DNA from: Yoonia vestfoldensis SKA53
GTDB taxonomy: Bacteria > Pseudomonadota > Alphaproteobacteria > Rhodobacterales > Rhodobacteraceae
NCBI RefSeq assembly: GCF_000152785.1
Contig: NZ_CH672414.1
Coordinates: 1,862,639-1,926,638 of the forward strand
Length of the DNA stretch: 64,000 nt
Direction: 5' to 3'
Numbering within the stretch: the first letter of the stretch is position 1; every line of letters starts with the position of its first letter. This document shows positions 55,701 through 62,652 of the stretch, one piece after another. Position numbers and translations under genes: made by a program. Under the pieces are notes generated by a model. That model ran no database searches, had not been told where the DNA came from, and saw nothing but the letters and a program-made list of their open reading frames with translations.

Positions 55701-56105
55701 GATGTCGCAGGCCCCCTTCGCCTGCCAGCCCCCTCCCGCATCCCGCATCTTGCCCTTGGACAACAGCGCACAAAGCCGCCCGTAACTCGCGCGATCCCGT
55801 GGATAGGCAAGAAAAGCCTCACCCGAAACCAGCTGTAACCGGCAGCCAATAACAGGGGTAATCCCCGCCTTCAGCGCCGCCGCATGCAGCCGCACAACCC
55901 CGGCCATGGTATTGAGATCGGCACAGCCGATCTTGTCATAGCCCAAACTATGCGCCGTCACGGCCAGATCCACCGCATCAGAGGCCCCGCGCAGAAACGA
56001 AAAACAGGTCGCCACCCCCAATTCCACGAAATCAGCGCGCGGATTAGGGACAAAACCGTCCCCTTCCAATGCGCGTCTGGGATGCTGGTGGTCATTCTGC
56101 GGCAT
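52800..56105 (-). CDS. dnaE2: Error-prone DNA polymerase DnaE2
   Basis: A 1101-residue C-family polymerase that carries out SOS-induced translesion synthesis with ImuA and ImuB. The N-terminal PHP domain reads ELGVATCFSFLRGASDAVDL; the catalytic acid motif is in PPDIDVDFEHERREEV. GQHVGGFILTE and FPESHAASFALLVY lie further on. It is shorter than DnaE1 and lacks its tau-binding tail, as usual for DnaE2. The ATG at 56105 follows AAGGTGGGG. A longer frame to 56153 runs through a repeat copy and is rejected. Confidence 0.96.
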   Translation of the reverse strand: MPQNDHQHPRRALEGDGFVPNPRADFVELGVATCFSFLRGASDAVDLAVTAHSLGYDKIGCADLNTMAGVVRLHAAALKAGITPVIGCRLQLVSGEAFLAYPRDRASYGRLCALLSKGKMRDAGGGWQAKGACDISLDDLAAHAADVQLIAVPGTDLRHFAALLPRLVRALPSLRHVAASCLYRGDDRARINALDALARRYGLSILATNDVHYHAPDRRPLQDVMTCIRHKTTIAKAGFLLDANAERHLKSPAQMARLFADWPHAIRATRDVADASTFDLRDLAYEYPHETVPEGRSPQEYLEELTWKGAAARYPDGVPAALQATLRKELALIAKLDIPQYFLTIHEIIDFARNQCKPPILCQGRGSAANSAVCYVLGITAVDPAKNDLLFERFISEERKEPPDIDVDFEHERREEVIQHIYNKYGRNRAALCATVIHYRPRMAVREVGRVMGLSEDVTTALAKTIWGSWGREIGAAQAAEAGIDLRDPLMARTIRLADQMIGMPRHLGQHVGGFILTEKALTETVPIGNGAMPDRSFIEWDKDDIDELRILKVDVLALGMLTCIRKAFDLIAAHHGKRFDLATVPQEDPAVYDMLCKGDSLGTFQVESRAQMNMLPRLKPRAFYDLVIQVAIVRPGPIQGDMVHPYLRRRSGAEVVEYPSPGPQYDPDELKKVLGRTLGVPIFQEQAMKIAMVAAEFSTKEANELRKAMATFRSHGTIGALEEKMVGRMIRRGYDPAFAARCFNQIKGFGDYGFPESHAASFALLVYISSWIKCHYPDVFCAALLNSQPMGFYAPAQIVRDAREHGVIVRAADVNYSDWDNSLEPLAPGVFAVRLGLRQIDGMRRDMAQRIMDARGRPFDDLKDMKTRAKLDAGTVQRLAAADALRSMMLDRRQALWDARALRDAPDLPLFADTRDEGAEVRFDLPQMPVCEQVVADYQTLRLSLKAHPLAFLRRSMTRQGYRAAAELAQMRSGQPVKLAGVVLIRQRPGSAKGVCFITLEDETGVANLVVWPKVMEANRKTVMQARLIDVHGVVQRDGDVIHVVAHVLTDRSDALARLSEDRMTPPLAHADEVRRPIGGDPRVHHPRDVRVIPKSRDFY

Positions 56106-56120
56106 GACACCCCACCTTCT

Positions 56121-56150
56121 TATTTCCAAAAATACTCCCGCCAGAGGCAG
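56121..56150 (-). repeat. Dispersed repeat copy 7, between imuB and dnaE2
   Basis: On the minus strand GCCTCTGGCGGGAGTATTTTT, sharing the core with copies 1, 2 and 5. It lies in the 60-base gap inside the imu operon, so it may reduce or process the read-through mRNA into dnaE2. Confidence 0.65.
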
Positions 56151-56165
56151 CACAGCCCATCCCCA

Positions 56166-57698
56166 TCACGCGAACATCCCGTGGACAAACCAGCGCGGAT
56201 CCCCGCCGCGCCCATCGCTATGCAAGCCTTCACGGTATAGCCACAACCGCCGGCCTATCTGATCCTCAACCTTGAAATAATCGCGCAAGCGGGTGCCGGG
56301 GCGGTCGCGCCACCATTCGGGCGCAATGCGCTCTGGGCCTGCATAGCGGGTCACACGGTGGGTCTGACGCCGCCAGACGAATTGCGCGGGCGGGCCTTCG
56401 GGAACGGCGTAAAGAACGCGCACCTCCTCGGGCTGGTCCAGCAGGCGGATCGGGCGTTCGCTGGCGGGCACAGGCATCAGCGCGGGCGCATCGGCCAAGA
56501 CCGGCAAACGCATCTCGGCCCGTTCAGGGATATGGCTGGCACGCAGCACCGGACGGGTCACGGCACGATCACCGAAACGGGCGGCCAGCCGGTCCAGCAG
56601 ATGCGCAAGCTCCAGATCATCATCTGACCCGCCGTCAAGATTGCTCTGGACGGTCTTGACGGCCCCCAGGTCAGCCGCCTCCAACGCGATCAGATCAAAG
56701 CCATAGCCCGGGTTGATCCGGTCCAGCTTGTCGCGGAACAAACCGTTGAGGTGGACAGGATCACGCGACAGGGCGGACATCGCCACCGACAGATGGCTGA
56801 TATCGCCATCAGTGCGATAGATCGTCAGATGCAGCCGCCTGCAGCCTTGCCCTGCCTGCTGCAACTGATCGCACAGATCTGCGCACAGCGCGGGCAAATA
56901 GGGGGTGGGGTCAAAGATCGGCTCTGCCAGACGGCTTTGCACGATGAGCCGCGGCGCGGGATCGACGCTCGACACCGGTTCCGCAAGCTTGCCCAAAGCC
57001 TGATCCAACCGTAGCAGCGGATTGGTGGGCAAGGCGGCCTTGGCGAAGCGGCGGGTCAACGACAGGCGCGGCACATCCATCACCGCGCCGATGGTTTTCA
57101 GCCCCAGACGGCGCAACAGCAGCACCGTCGCCGGATCAAGGCGCAGGCCGGTTACAGGCAGCGCGCCCAGTTTCACCACCATATCCTCTGCACCACAGAT
57201 CGCGCGCACAGGGCCATGGCGCGCCAGCGCCCAGGCCGCCCCCCACGTGGGCGCGACGGCAAGCCGCGACGTCAGGCCCAGCAGTGACAATTGCGTTTCC
57301 ATCTCGACCAACATCGCGGCCTCGCCACCCAACAGATGGTCCGACCCGGTGGTATCAAGGATCAAGCCATCATCGCCGTCGCGCACATTCCACGGACACC
57401 AACGCCGCGCCCAAAGCACCAGACGGTCCAATGCGGCACGATCCCCCGCCTGATCGGCATAGGCGACCTGCAAATCGGGACAAAGCGCGCGCATGTCCAC
57501 CACGCGCGACCCCGCCATGATCCCTGCCAGCCGTGCAGCCCGGTTGGCGGCATGCACAACAGGGCCGTGCTGCCCGTCGCGTGCCAACACAAGGGGGATG
57601 TCATCCGGCGGCGCGTTGCCCTGCCGCTCCATCACCCGCATCCAGCGTTCGATCGGAAACTGCGGCAACCAGATCGACACGATCCGCCGCCCGGTCAT
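56166..57698 (-). CDS. imuB: ImuB, catalytically inactive Y-family polymerase homologue
   Basis: A 510-residue component of the ImuA-ImuB-DnaE2 mutasome that links DnaE2 to the sliding clamp. The protein begins MTGRRIVSIWLPQFPIERW, where Y-family polymerases would have the catalytic DxD; those acids are not present, as is normal for ImuB. FVWRRQTHRVTRYAGPERIAPEWWRD in the C-terminal region is typical of the family. The ATG at 57698 lies inside imuA (98-base overlap). Upstream codons to 57839 are arginine-rich and not conserved. Confidence 0.93.
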   Translation of the reverse strand: MTGRRIVSIWLPQFPIERWMRVMERQGNAPPDDIPLVLARDGQHGPVVHAANRAARLAGIMAGSRVVDMRALCPDLQVAYADQAGDRAALDRLVLWARRWCPWNVRDGDDGLILDTTGSDHLLGGEAAMLVEMETQLSLLGLTSRLAVAPTWGAAWALARHGPVRAICGAEDMVVKLGALPVTGLRLDPATVLLLRRLGLKTIGAVMDVPRLSLTRRFAKAALPTNPLLRLDQALGKLAEPVSSVDPAPRLIVQSRLAEPIFDPTPYLPALCADLCDQLQQAGQGCRRLHLTIYRTDGDISHLSVAMSALSRDPVHLNGLFRDKLDRINPGYGFDLIALEAADLGAVKTVQSNLDGGSDDDLELAHLLDRLAARFGDRAVTRPVLRASHIPERAEMRLPVLADAPALMPVPASERPIRLLDQPEEVRVLYAVPEGPPAQFVWRRQTHRVTRYAGPERIAPEWWRDRPGTRLRDYFKVEDQIGRRLWLYREGLHSDGRGGDPRWFVHGMFA

Positions 57699-58278
57699 AG
57701 CTGGCCACCCATTGCCCAGGCTTTGCATGGCGCGACCGGAACAATTCGACCGCCCAGCGCGGCGCCCCCGGCGATTGTGAATCGTGCGGATGCGGGGCAG
57801 AGGGACGCGCCCCGATCCGCCAACGGTCGCGCGCGGCACTCAGGTTGGGATGTGCCAAGCGGCGGATCAGCCAGCATGGGACCCCTGCCGCCTCGGACCG
57901 CAGAGCCAGCCTCTTGGTCGCGGTAAAATCCAGTACTGCCGGATCTCCCCAGATCTCGCCAATCACGCCACCAAGGCTGCGGCAGCGCAACCCGTCCTCC
58001 ATCGTCCAGAGCACATCGGCGGCGCGCGTGACATTGACCATGATGATCGGACGCAGCGGGCCTATCCCCGCAAGGCTGGGATATCCGCTTTCCTTGCGCG
58101 ACACGCGATCCTGCACCCACAAGACTGGCCGCTGACCACGCGGCAACCGCGCCAGCGCAAAGCCCAGGGCAGCAGCATCCGCGGCTGTTTCGACAAAGAC
58201 CTCGGACAAGGTAAAGCGAGACAACCCCGGCTGCGGCGGAAAGCCTTGCAGCGTTTTCTGCATATGAAGCAAAGCCAT
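57601..58278 (-). CDS. imuA: ImuA, SOS mutagenesis accessory protein
   Basis: A 225-residue RecA/SulA-related protein, first gene of the mutasome operon. LGFALARLPRGQRPVLWVQDRVSRKESG, AADVLWTMEDGLRCRSLGGVIGEIWG and FTATKRLALRSEAAGVPCWLI match ImuA. It lacks a P-loop, as in alphaproteobacterial ImuA proteins. The ATG at 58278 has TTAGG about 9 bases upstream; a GTG at 58287 lies too close to it. An SOS box is 30 bases upstream, so expression should depend on LexA. Confidence 0.93.
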   Translation of the reverse strand: MALLHMQKTLQGFPPQPGLSRFTLSEVFVETAADAAALGFALARLPRGQRPVLWVQDRVSRKESGYPSLAGIGPLRPIIMVNVTRAADVLWTMEDGLRCRSLGGVIGEIWGDPAVLDFTATKRLALRSEAAGVPCWLIRRLAHPNLSAARDRWRIGARPSAPHPHDSQSPGAPRWAVELFRSRHAKPGQWVASYDRAADRVDLVAAVSDRTLDAGDGAAGQRAAG

Positions 58279-58307
58279 ACACGACACACCTAATTTCGGG
58301 TTATAAT

Positions 58308-58322
58308 GTTCATGCTTTGTTC
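58308..58322. promoter_or_regulatory. LexA (SOS) box of the imuA-imuB-dnaE2 operon
   Basis: GTTC-ATGCTTT-GTTC fits exactly the alphaproteobacterial LexA site GTTC-N7-GTTC. It lies 30 bases before the imuA ATG, and its right half overlaps the candidate -10. Confidence 0.85.
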
Positions 58323-58347
58323 TATTTCATCATATTGATTCTGACAA
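58319..58347 (-). promoter_or_regulatory. Candidate imuA promoter
   Basis: On the minus strand TTGTCA (58342-58347), 17 bases, then TAGAAC (58319-58324). The -10 shares its bases with the LexA box, so LexA binding would block it. A TATAAC just inside is an alternative -10 without a good -35. Confidence 0.45.
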
Positions 58348-58471
58348 TCCGCCCAGCGCCAGTGCCACGCAATGCCGCAGGGCAAAGCCCTCTCGCGCCA
58401 GACCGAAACAAACGCACATAGCGACAATTTCCGCTTGTTCTTGACGCTTCATTGCTGCTAGACCCCGCGGC

Positions 58472-58561
58472 GGAGATGTGGCCGAGTGGTCGAAGGCGCT
58501 CCCCTGCTAAGGGAGTAGGCGGGAAACCGTCTCGAGGGTTCGAATCCCTTCGTCTCCGCCA
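58472..58561 (+). tRNA. tRNA-Ser (anticodon GCU)
   Basis: A 90-base gene including an encoded CCA. The acceptor stem is GGAGATG / CGTCTCC (one G-T pair), the anticodon stem-loop is CTCCC-CTGCTAA-GGGAG with anticodon GCT at 58506-58508, and the T arm GAGGGTTCGAATCCCTT is normal. A long variable arm (TAGGCGGGAAACCGTCTC) confirms a class II serine tRNA. It reads AGC/AGU codons. Confidence 0.97.
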
Positions 58562-58670
58562 TTACCCATGCGCAAATTAGACATGAGGCTCCAGATTGGG
58601 CCTTTTGCCTCTTGGGTTCAACGGGGTTTAATAAGGCCAGCCGACTTTCGGAGACAGGCCCATTGGCGCC

Positions 58671-59360
58671 TTATCCCAGCGCATATCCGGCACCACGCAC
58701 GGTGCGGATCAGATCCTCGCCACCATGGCTGCCCAGCACTTTGCGTAGCCGGCCGACATGGACATCAACAGTGCGCGTATCAACATAGATGTCGCGGCCC
58801 CAGACACGGTCAAGCAGCTGATCCCGGCTCCACACGCGGCCTGGTTTTTCCATGAAAGTCGTCAGCAGGCGAAATTCGGTTGGGCCGAGTTTAAGCTCGT
58901 TTTCACCGCGAAATACCTTATGCGTCTCGGAATCCAGCAAGATATCGTTGTAGATTAGCCGTTCGCCCATGGTGGCGGGACGCGACCGGCGCAGATGCGC
59001 CTTTACGCGGGCCAGCAGTTCGATGATCGAATAGGGCTTGCTGATGTAATCATCGGCACCGGTTTCCAGACCGCGGACCTTGTCCACCTCTTCTGACCGC
59101 GCCGACAGCATGATGACAGGCGTCATCCGAAAGGCGGGGCGGCTTTTGATCTGGCGGCAGATCTCGATGCCGGATGTGCCGGGCAACATCCAGTCCAGCA
59201 GGATAAGGTCGGGCTGTTCTTCTTCGATCAGCAACAAGGCCTCGTTGCCATCAGCGGCCTTGATGACGCGAAAGCCTTCGCTTTCGAGGTTATAGGCCAG
59301 CACTTCGCGCTGGGCTGGTTCATCCTCGACCACAAGTACGGATGGTTGCAAGTCAGCCAT
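58671..59360 (-). CDS. phoB: Phosphate regulon response regulator PhoB
   Basis: A 229-residue OmpR-type regulator. The receiver domain has VVEDEPAQ, phospho-acceptor D56 (LILLDWMLPG) and ISKPYS. The C-terminal winged helix reads LGPTEFRLLTTFMEKPGRVWSRDQLLDRVWG and VDVHVGRLRKVL. It activates genes under phosphate starvation. The start overlaps the phoU stop (ATGA), so it is the last gene of a pst-pho operon. phoR is not downstream; it may lie before pstC, beyond the window. Confidence 0.96.
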   Translation of the reverse strand: MADLQPSVLVVEDEPAQREVLAYNLESEGFRVIKAADGNEALLLIEEEQPDLILLDWMLPGTSGIEICRQIKSRPAFRMTPVIMLSARSEEVDKVRGLETGADDYISKPYSIIELLARVKAHLRRSRPATMGERLIYNDILLDSETHKVFRGENELKLGPTEFRLLTTFMEKPGRVWSRDQLLDRVWGRDIYVDTRTVDVHVGRLRKVLGSHGGEDLIRTVRGAGYALG

Positions 59361-60082
59361 CAGACATCACTTTCCAAGAAGGCAGAGGTTGTATTGTCCT
59401 GCTTGGGGCGGTCATCCTCCGGCAATGCACCGGTGACGGCATAGATCGTCTGTTCCGCGATACCCGTCGCATGATCGCCCACGCGTTCAATGTTCTTGGC
59501 GATGAAATGCAAATGCATGCCCACGGTGATATTTTTGTAGTCTTCCATCATATGGGTCAGGAACGACCGGAACAGCGTGTTGTAGATCTGGTCAGCTTCG
59601 GCGTCACGTGCGATGATTTCAGCGGCCTTGACCGGATCGCGCGCGATAAAGGCATCCAGCGCTTCGCGGACCATCGTTTCAACAAAAACAGACATCCGCG
59701 CCATATCGGAAAGCGTGCCACCAATCGCGCCGGCACCCGACATGGCCATGGTGCGCTTGGCGATATTCTTGGCATAATCGCCGCAGCGTTCCAGATGCGA
59801 ACTGATTTCCATCACGGCCAGCACAAGGCGCAGGTCCTTGGCGGTCGGGGCGCGCAAGGCCAACAGGCGGGCAGCATCCGACTTGATCAACAGATCAAGA
59901 TCGTCGATCACCTTGTCGCCGATACGGACTTTTTCGGCCAGCTCGTCATCGCGGGTGCGCAGCGCCTGTGCTGAATCCGCAAGCGCCTGTTCGACGAGAC
60001 CGCCCATTCTCACCATGGTGGCCTGAATGCTTTCAAGGTCGCGGTCAAAGGACGCGACGATATGATTGTCGTTCATTGTCAT
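59360..60082 (-). CDS. phoU: Phosphate transport regulator PhoU
   Basis: A 240-residue all-helical protein of two three-helix PhoU repeats. Each carries the metal-contacting E/D-rich pattern (KVRIGDKVIDDLDLLI and EIIARDAEADQIYNTLF). It links the Pst transporter to PhoR and dampens the Pho response when phosphate is high. The ATG at 60082 begins the conserved start; another at 60076 is possible. The long open frame to 60445 overlaps pstB and is not coding. The gap from pstB is 5 bases. Confidence 0.94.
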   Translation of the reverse strand: MTMNDNHIVASFDRDLESIQATMVRMGGLVEQALADSAQALRTRDDELAEKVRIGDKVIDDLDLLIKSDAARLLALRAPTAKDLRLVLAVMEISSHLERCGDYAKNIAKRTMAMSGAGAIGGTLSDMARMSVFVETMVREALDAFIARDPVKAAEIIARDAEADQIYNTLFRSFLTHMMEDYKNITVGMHLHFIAKNIERVGDHATGIAEQTIYAVTGALPEDDRPKQDNTTSAFLESDV

Positions 60083-60087
60083 AGCCC

Positions 60088-60885
60088 TTACCCGATCCGG
60101 CCGGTGATATAGCTTTCGGTGCGTGGGTCCTGCGGGTTGGTGAATATCTGGTCGGTGTCGTTGAATTCGACCAGATGGCCCATGTGAAAGAACGCAGTCT
60201 TTTGGCTGACACGTGCGGCCTGTTGCATCGAATGGGTGACGATCACCACGGAAAACTGCTGACGCAATTCGTCGATCAATTCTTCGATCTGCGCGGTGGC
60301 GATGGGGTCCAGCGCAGAACAGGGTTCGTCCATCAATAGCACTTCGGGGGCAGTGGCGACCGCGCGGGCGATGCACAGGCGCTGCTGCTGGCCACCCGAC
60401 AGGCCGGTACCAGGGGAATCGAGCCGGTCCTTGACCTCGTTCCACAGGGCCGCACGGCGCAGCGATGCTTCGACAATTCCATCCATATCAGCCTTGTTCC
60501 GCGCAAGCCCGTGAATCTTGGGGCCATAAGCCACGTTGTCATAGATCGACTTGGGGAAAGGGTTAGGTTTCTGGAACACCATGCCCACCTTGGCGCGCAA
60601 TTGCACCGGATCAACGCGCGGATCATAGATGTCCTGGTCGTCCATCGTGATGCTGCCCTGCACACGGCAGATATCAATCGTGTCGTTCATCCGGTTCAGG
60701 CAGCGCAGAAAGGTGGATTTGCCACAACCCGACGGACCGATAAAGGCGGTCACGGTCTTGTCGCCGATTTCGACGCTGACATCCTTGATCGCATGCGTTT
60801 CGCCGTAATAGACCTGCACACCCTTGGCGGAAATCTTTGTGTCGTTCATGTCGGTGGTTCTTTCAATGCGTCTAAGGTCGTCCAT
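60088..60885 (-). CDS. pstB: Phosphate ABC transporter ATP-binding protein PstB
   Basis: A 265-residue ATPase powering phosphate import. Walker [10 protein letters not shown], the Q-loop [10 protein letters not shown], the signature [14 protein letters not shown], Walker B VLLMDEP with SALDP, and the switch histidine in [10 protein letters not shown] are all present. The ATG at 60885 follows AAAGGA by 8 bases; a TTG at 60903 is not supported. It acts with PstA and PstC in the inner membrane. Confidence 0.97.
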   Translation of the reverse strand: MDDLRRIERTTDMNDTKISAKGVQVYYGETHAIKDVSVEIGDKTVTAFIGPSGCGKSTFLRCLNRMNDTIDICRVQGSITMDDQDIYDPRVDPVQLRAKVGMVFQKPNPFPKSIYDNVAYGPKIHGLARNKADMDGIVEASLRRAALWNEVKDRLDSPGTGLSGGQQQRLCIARAVATAPEVLLMDEPCSALDPIATAQIEELIDELRQQFSVVIVTHSMQQAARVSQKTAFFHMGHLVEFNDTDQIFTNPQDPRTESYITGRIG

Positions 60886-60924
60886 TGTCGTATCCTTTGC
60901 CAACGGCGTTGATGTCCATGCGTA

Positions 60925-62652
60925 TCACCACCGGCGCTCGAACTTGCGCCGCAAAATAATCGCAAGGATATTCAGCGCAAACAGCAGGACAAGCATCACG
61001 AGGATCGCAGATTGCGCCAAGCCTTCGCGCACGGGTGCGTCTTGGTTCTGTGCCAGCAGATAGACAACAGTCGGCATAGATTGCGCCTGTTCCAGCAAAC
61101 CGCCCGAGAACGGCGATGACAACAGCGCCGCCCCCGTCGATACCGACAGACCGATCAGCAGCAGCGGTGCAGTTTCACCCAGTGCCTGCGCGATCCCAAT
61201 GATCGTGCCGGTCAGGATGCCGGGTGCGGCCAGCGGCAGCTTGTGATGGAAAACCATCTGGACTTTGGACGCCCCAACACCCAACGCCGCATCGGCAATC
61301 GAAGGTGGCACGGCCTTCAGCGCGGCACGGGTCGCAATAACAATGGTCGGCAGCGTCATAAGCGACAGCACAAGACCACCCAAAAGCGCCGTGCCACGGA
61401 TCGAGCTGCCAAACCCAAGGTCCATCAGCGTAAACAGGATCGCAGCACCCAAAATCCCAAACACAATTGACGGAACAGCGGCAAGGTTTGCGATGTTGAT
61501 TTCGATGAAGTTGGTAAAGCGGTTCTTTGGCGCAAATTCTTCAAGATAGATCGACGCGGCCACACCGAACACCAGCGAAAACACCAGCACGACCAGCATC
61601 ATATAGGCAGACCCCATCAAGGCAGGGCCGATGCCCGTAATCTCGCCGCTTTGCGAATAGGGATTGGTGAAGAAATGCCAGCGGAACGAATTGCTGATCA
61701 GGTCGGCTTCGACCATCGCATCGACAAGGGCAAGTTGCCCGATATCAAACCCAGGGGGCATTTGCGCCGTGCCGACACCCGACAATTCGCCCGACAGATA
61801 CCGTGTCACGGAAATGTCGATCGGCACGCCGGTTTTTTCCGTTGTGCCGACAAGATCAGGGTTGTCGACCAGTTGGTCACGCACATCCCGCCGGTTCGTC
61901 GCAAAGATGATGCTTGAAAGGGCGGCGTCATCAAATTGCGCAGGCTGGCGCAAGGCACCTGCCGCATCCGTCAACGCGGCTTGATAGCCCGTCTCGGCAA
62001 GTGCTGCACTATCTGAGGGGTCGATAGATGCAACGCGGTCTGCAGCTTGGGCAAAGCCCAGATCGTTCAGCGCCTGCGCTGCCGCATCCCGCGCTGTGAT
62101 TGCGGCATTTGTGTCATCCCCGTCCATCGCCGCGACAGCAGCGCGCACCGCACTGCCCGCCTGACCAAGCTGCCTTGCGGCATCTGCCGGCGTCGGTGCG
62201 GCCGCGATGATTGCGCTGGCACCGGTCAAGCCCGCCGCGTCCAATGCGCCGATCGCTTCGGCTGTCCAGCGGCGCGACACGGTACCTTCGATATCGATTC
62301 CCGCGTTTTCCAGCGTGCTGCGCAGCGATGACGTGAATATGCCCCGTTCAAACCCTGTGCGCAGGTTGATCGTGCCGATTTCTTCGGCCGATACATCGCC
62401 GCCGTCGGGGTTCAGGACAGCCGGATCATAATAAAGTTCGATCTGCGCTTGATACTGGAACAACGCTGGGACGCCACGCGACACAATCGACCACAACAAA
62501 ATCGCAAGAAACATCAACACAAGCGTGATCGCGCTGAACCCCAGCCAGCGCAATATTGTGCCGGTGCGATGCCGTTTGCGGACAAGCGCGGATTGCTCGA
62601 GCAATGAACTTTTGCGGATCGGCACAGCGCCGGACAAGTTTGCGTCAGACAT
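60925..62652 (-). CDS. pstA: Phosphate ABC transporter permease PstA with expanded periplasmic domain
   Basis: A 575-residue permease. One N-terminal span (residues about 35-58) is followed by a long soluble part to about 340 (DUF3333-type). Five spans then carry the permease motif region ALKAVPPSIADAALGVGASKVQMVFHHKLPLAAPGILTG. Usual alphaproteobacterial PstA proteins of this type are, from memory, about 430-450 residues. The extra length is an alanine-rich helical insert at about 134-240. The start overlaps the pstC stop by ATGA. All membrane motifs are intact. Confidence 0.92.
   Translation of the reverse strand: MSDANLSGAVPIRKSSLLEQSALVRKRHRTGTILRWLGFSAITLVLMFLAILLWSIVSRGVPALFQYQAQIELYYDPAVLNPDGGDVSAEEIGTINLRTGFERGIFTSSLRSTLENAGIDIEGTVSRRWTAEAIGALDAAGLTGASAIIAAAPTPADAARQLGQAGSAVRAAVAAMDGDDTNAAITARDAAAQALNDLGFAQAADRVASIDPSDSAALAETGYQAALTDAAGALRQPAQFDDAALSSIIFATNRRDVRDQLVDNPDLVGTTEKTGVPIDISVTRYLSGELSGVGTAQMPPGFDIGQLALVDAMVEADLISNSFRWHFFTNPYSQSGEITGIGPALMGSAYMMLVVLVFSLVFGVAASIYLEEFAPKNRFTNFIEINIANLAAVPSIVFGILGAAILFTLMDLGFGSSIRGTALLGGLVLSLMTLPTIVIATRAALKAVPPSIADAALGVGASKVQMVFHHKLPLAAPGILTGTIIGIAQALGETAPLLLIGLSVSTGAALLSSPFSGGLLEQAQSMPTVVYLLAQNQDAPVREGLAQSAILVMLVLLFALNILAIILRRKFERRW

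Noticed and set aside
53472..55838. A 788-codon open frame on the plus strand opposite dnaE2
   Set aside because: DnaE2 has all its motifs on the minus strand. The antisense translation is rich in His, Arg and Gln, as shadow frames are here.
58472..58561. tRNA-Ser as an attachment site for an island
   Set aside because: No integrase gene and no repeated copy of the tRNA 3' end was seen in the window; both flanks look like core genome.
60083..60445. A 5' extension of the phoU frame
   Set aside because: It overlaps pstB, is rich in Arg/His/Pro, and the conserved PhoU sequence begins at 60082.
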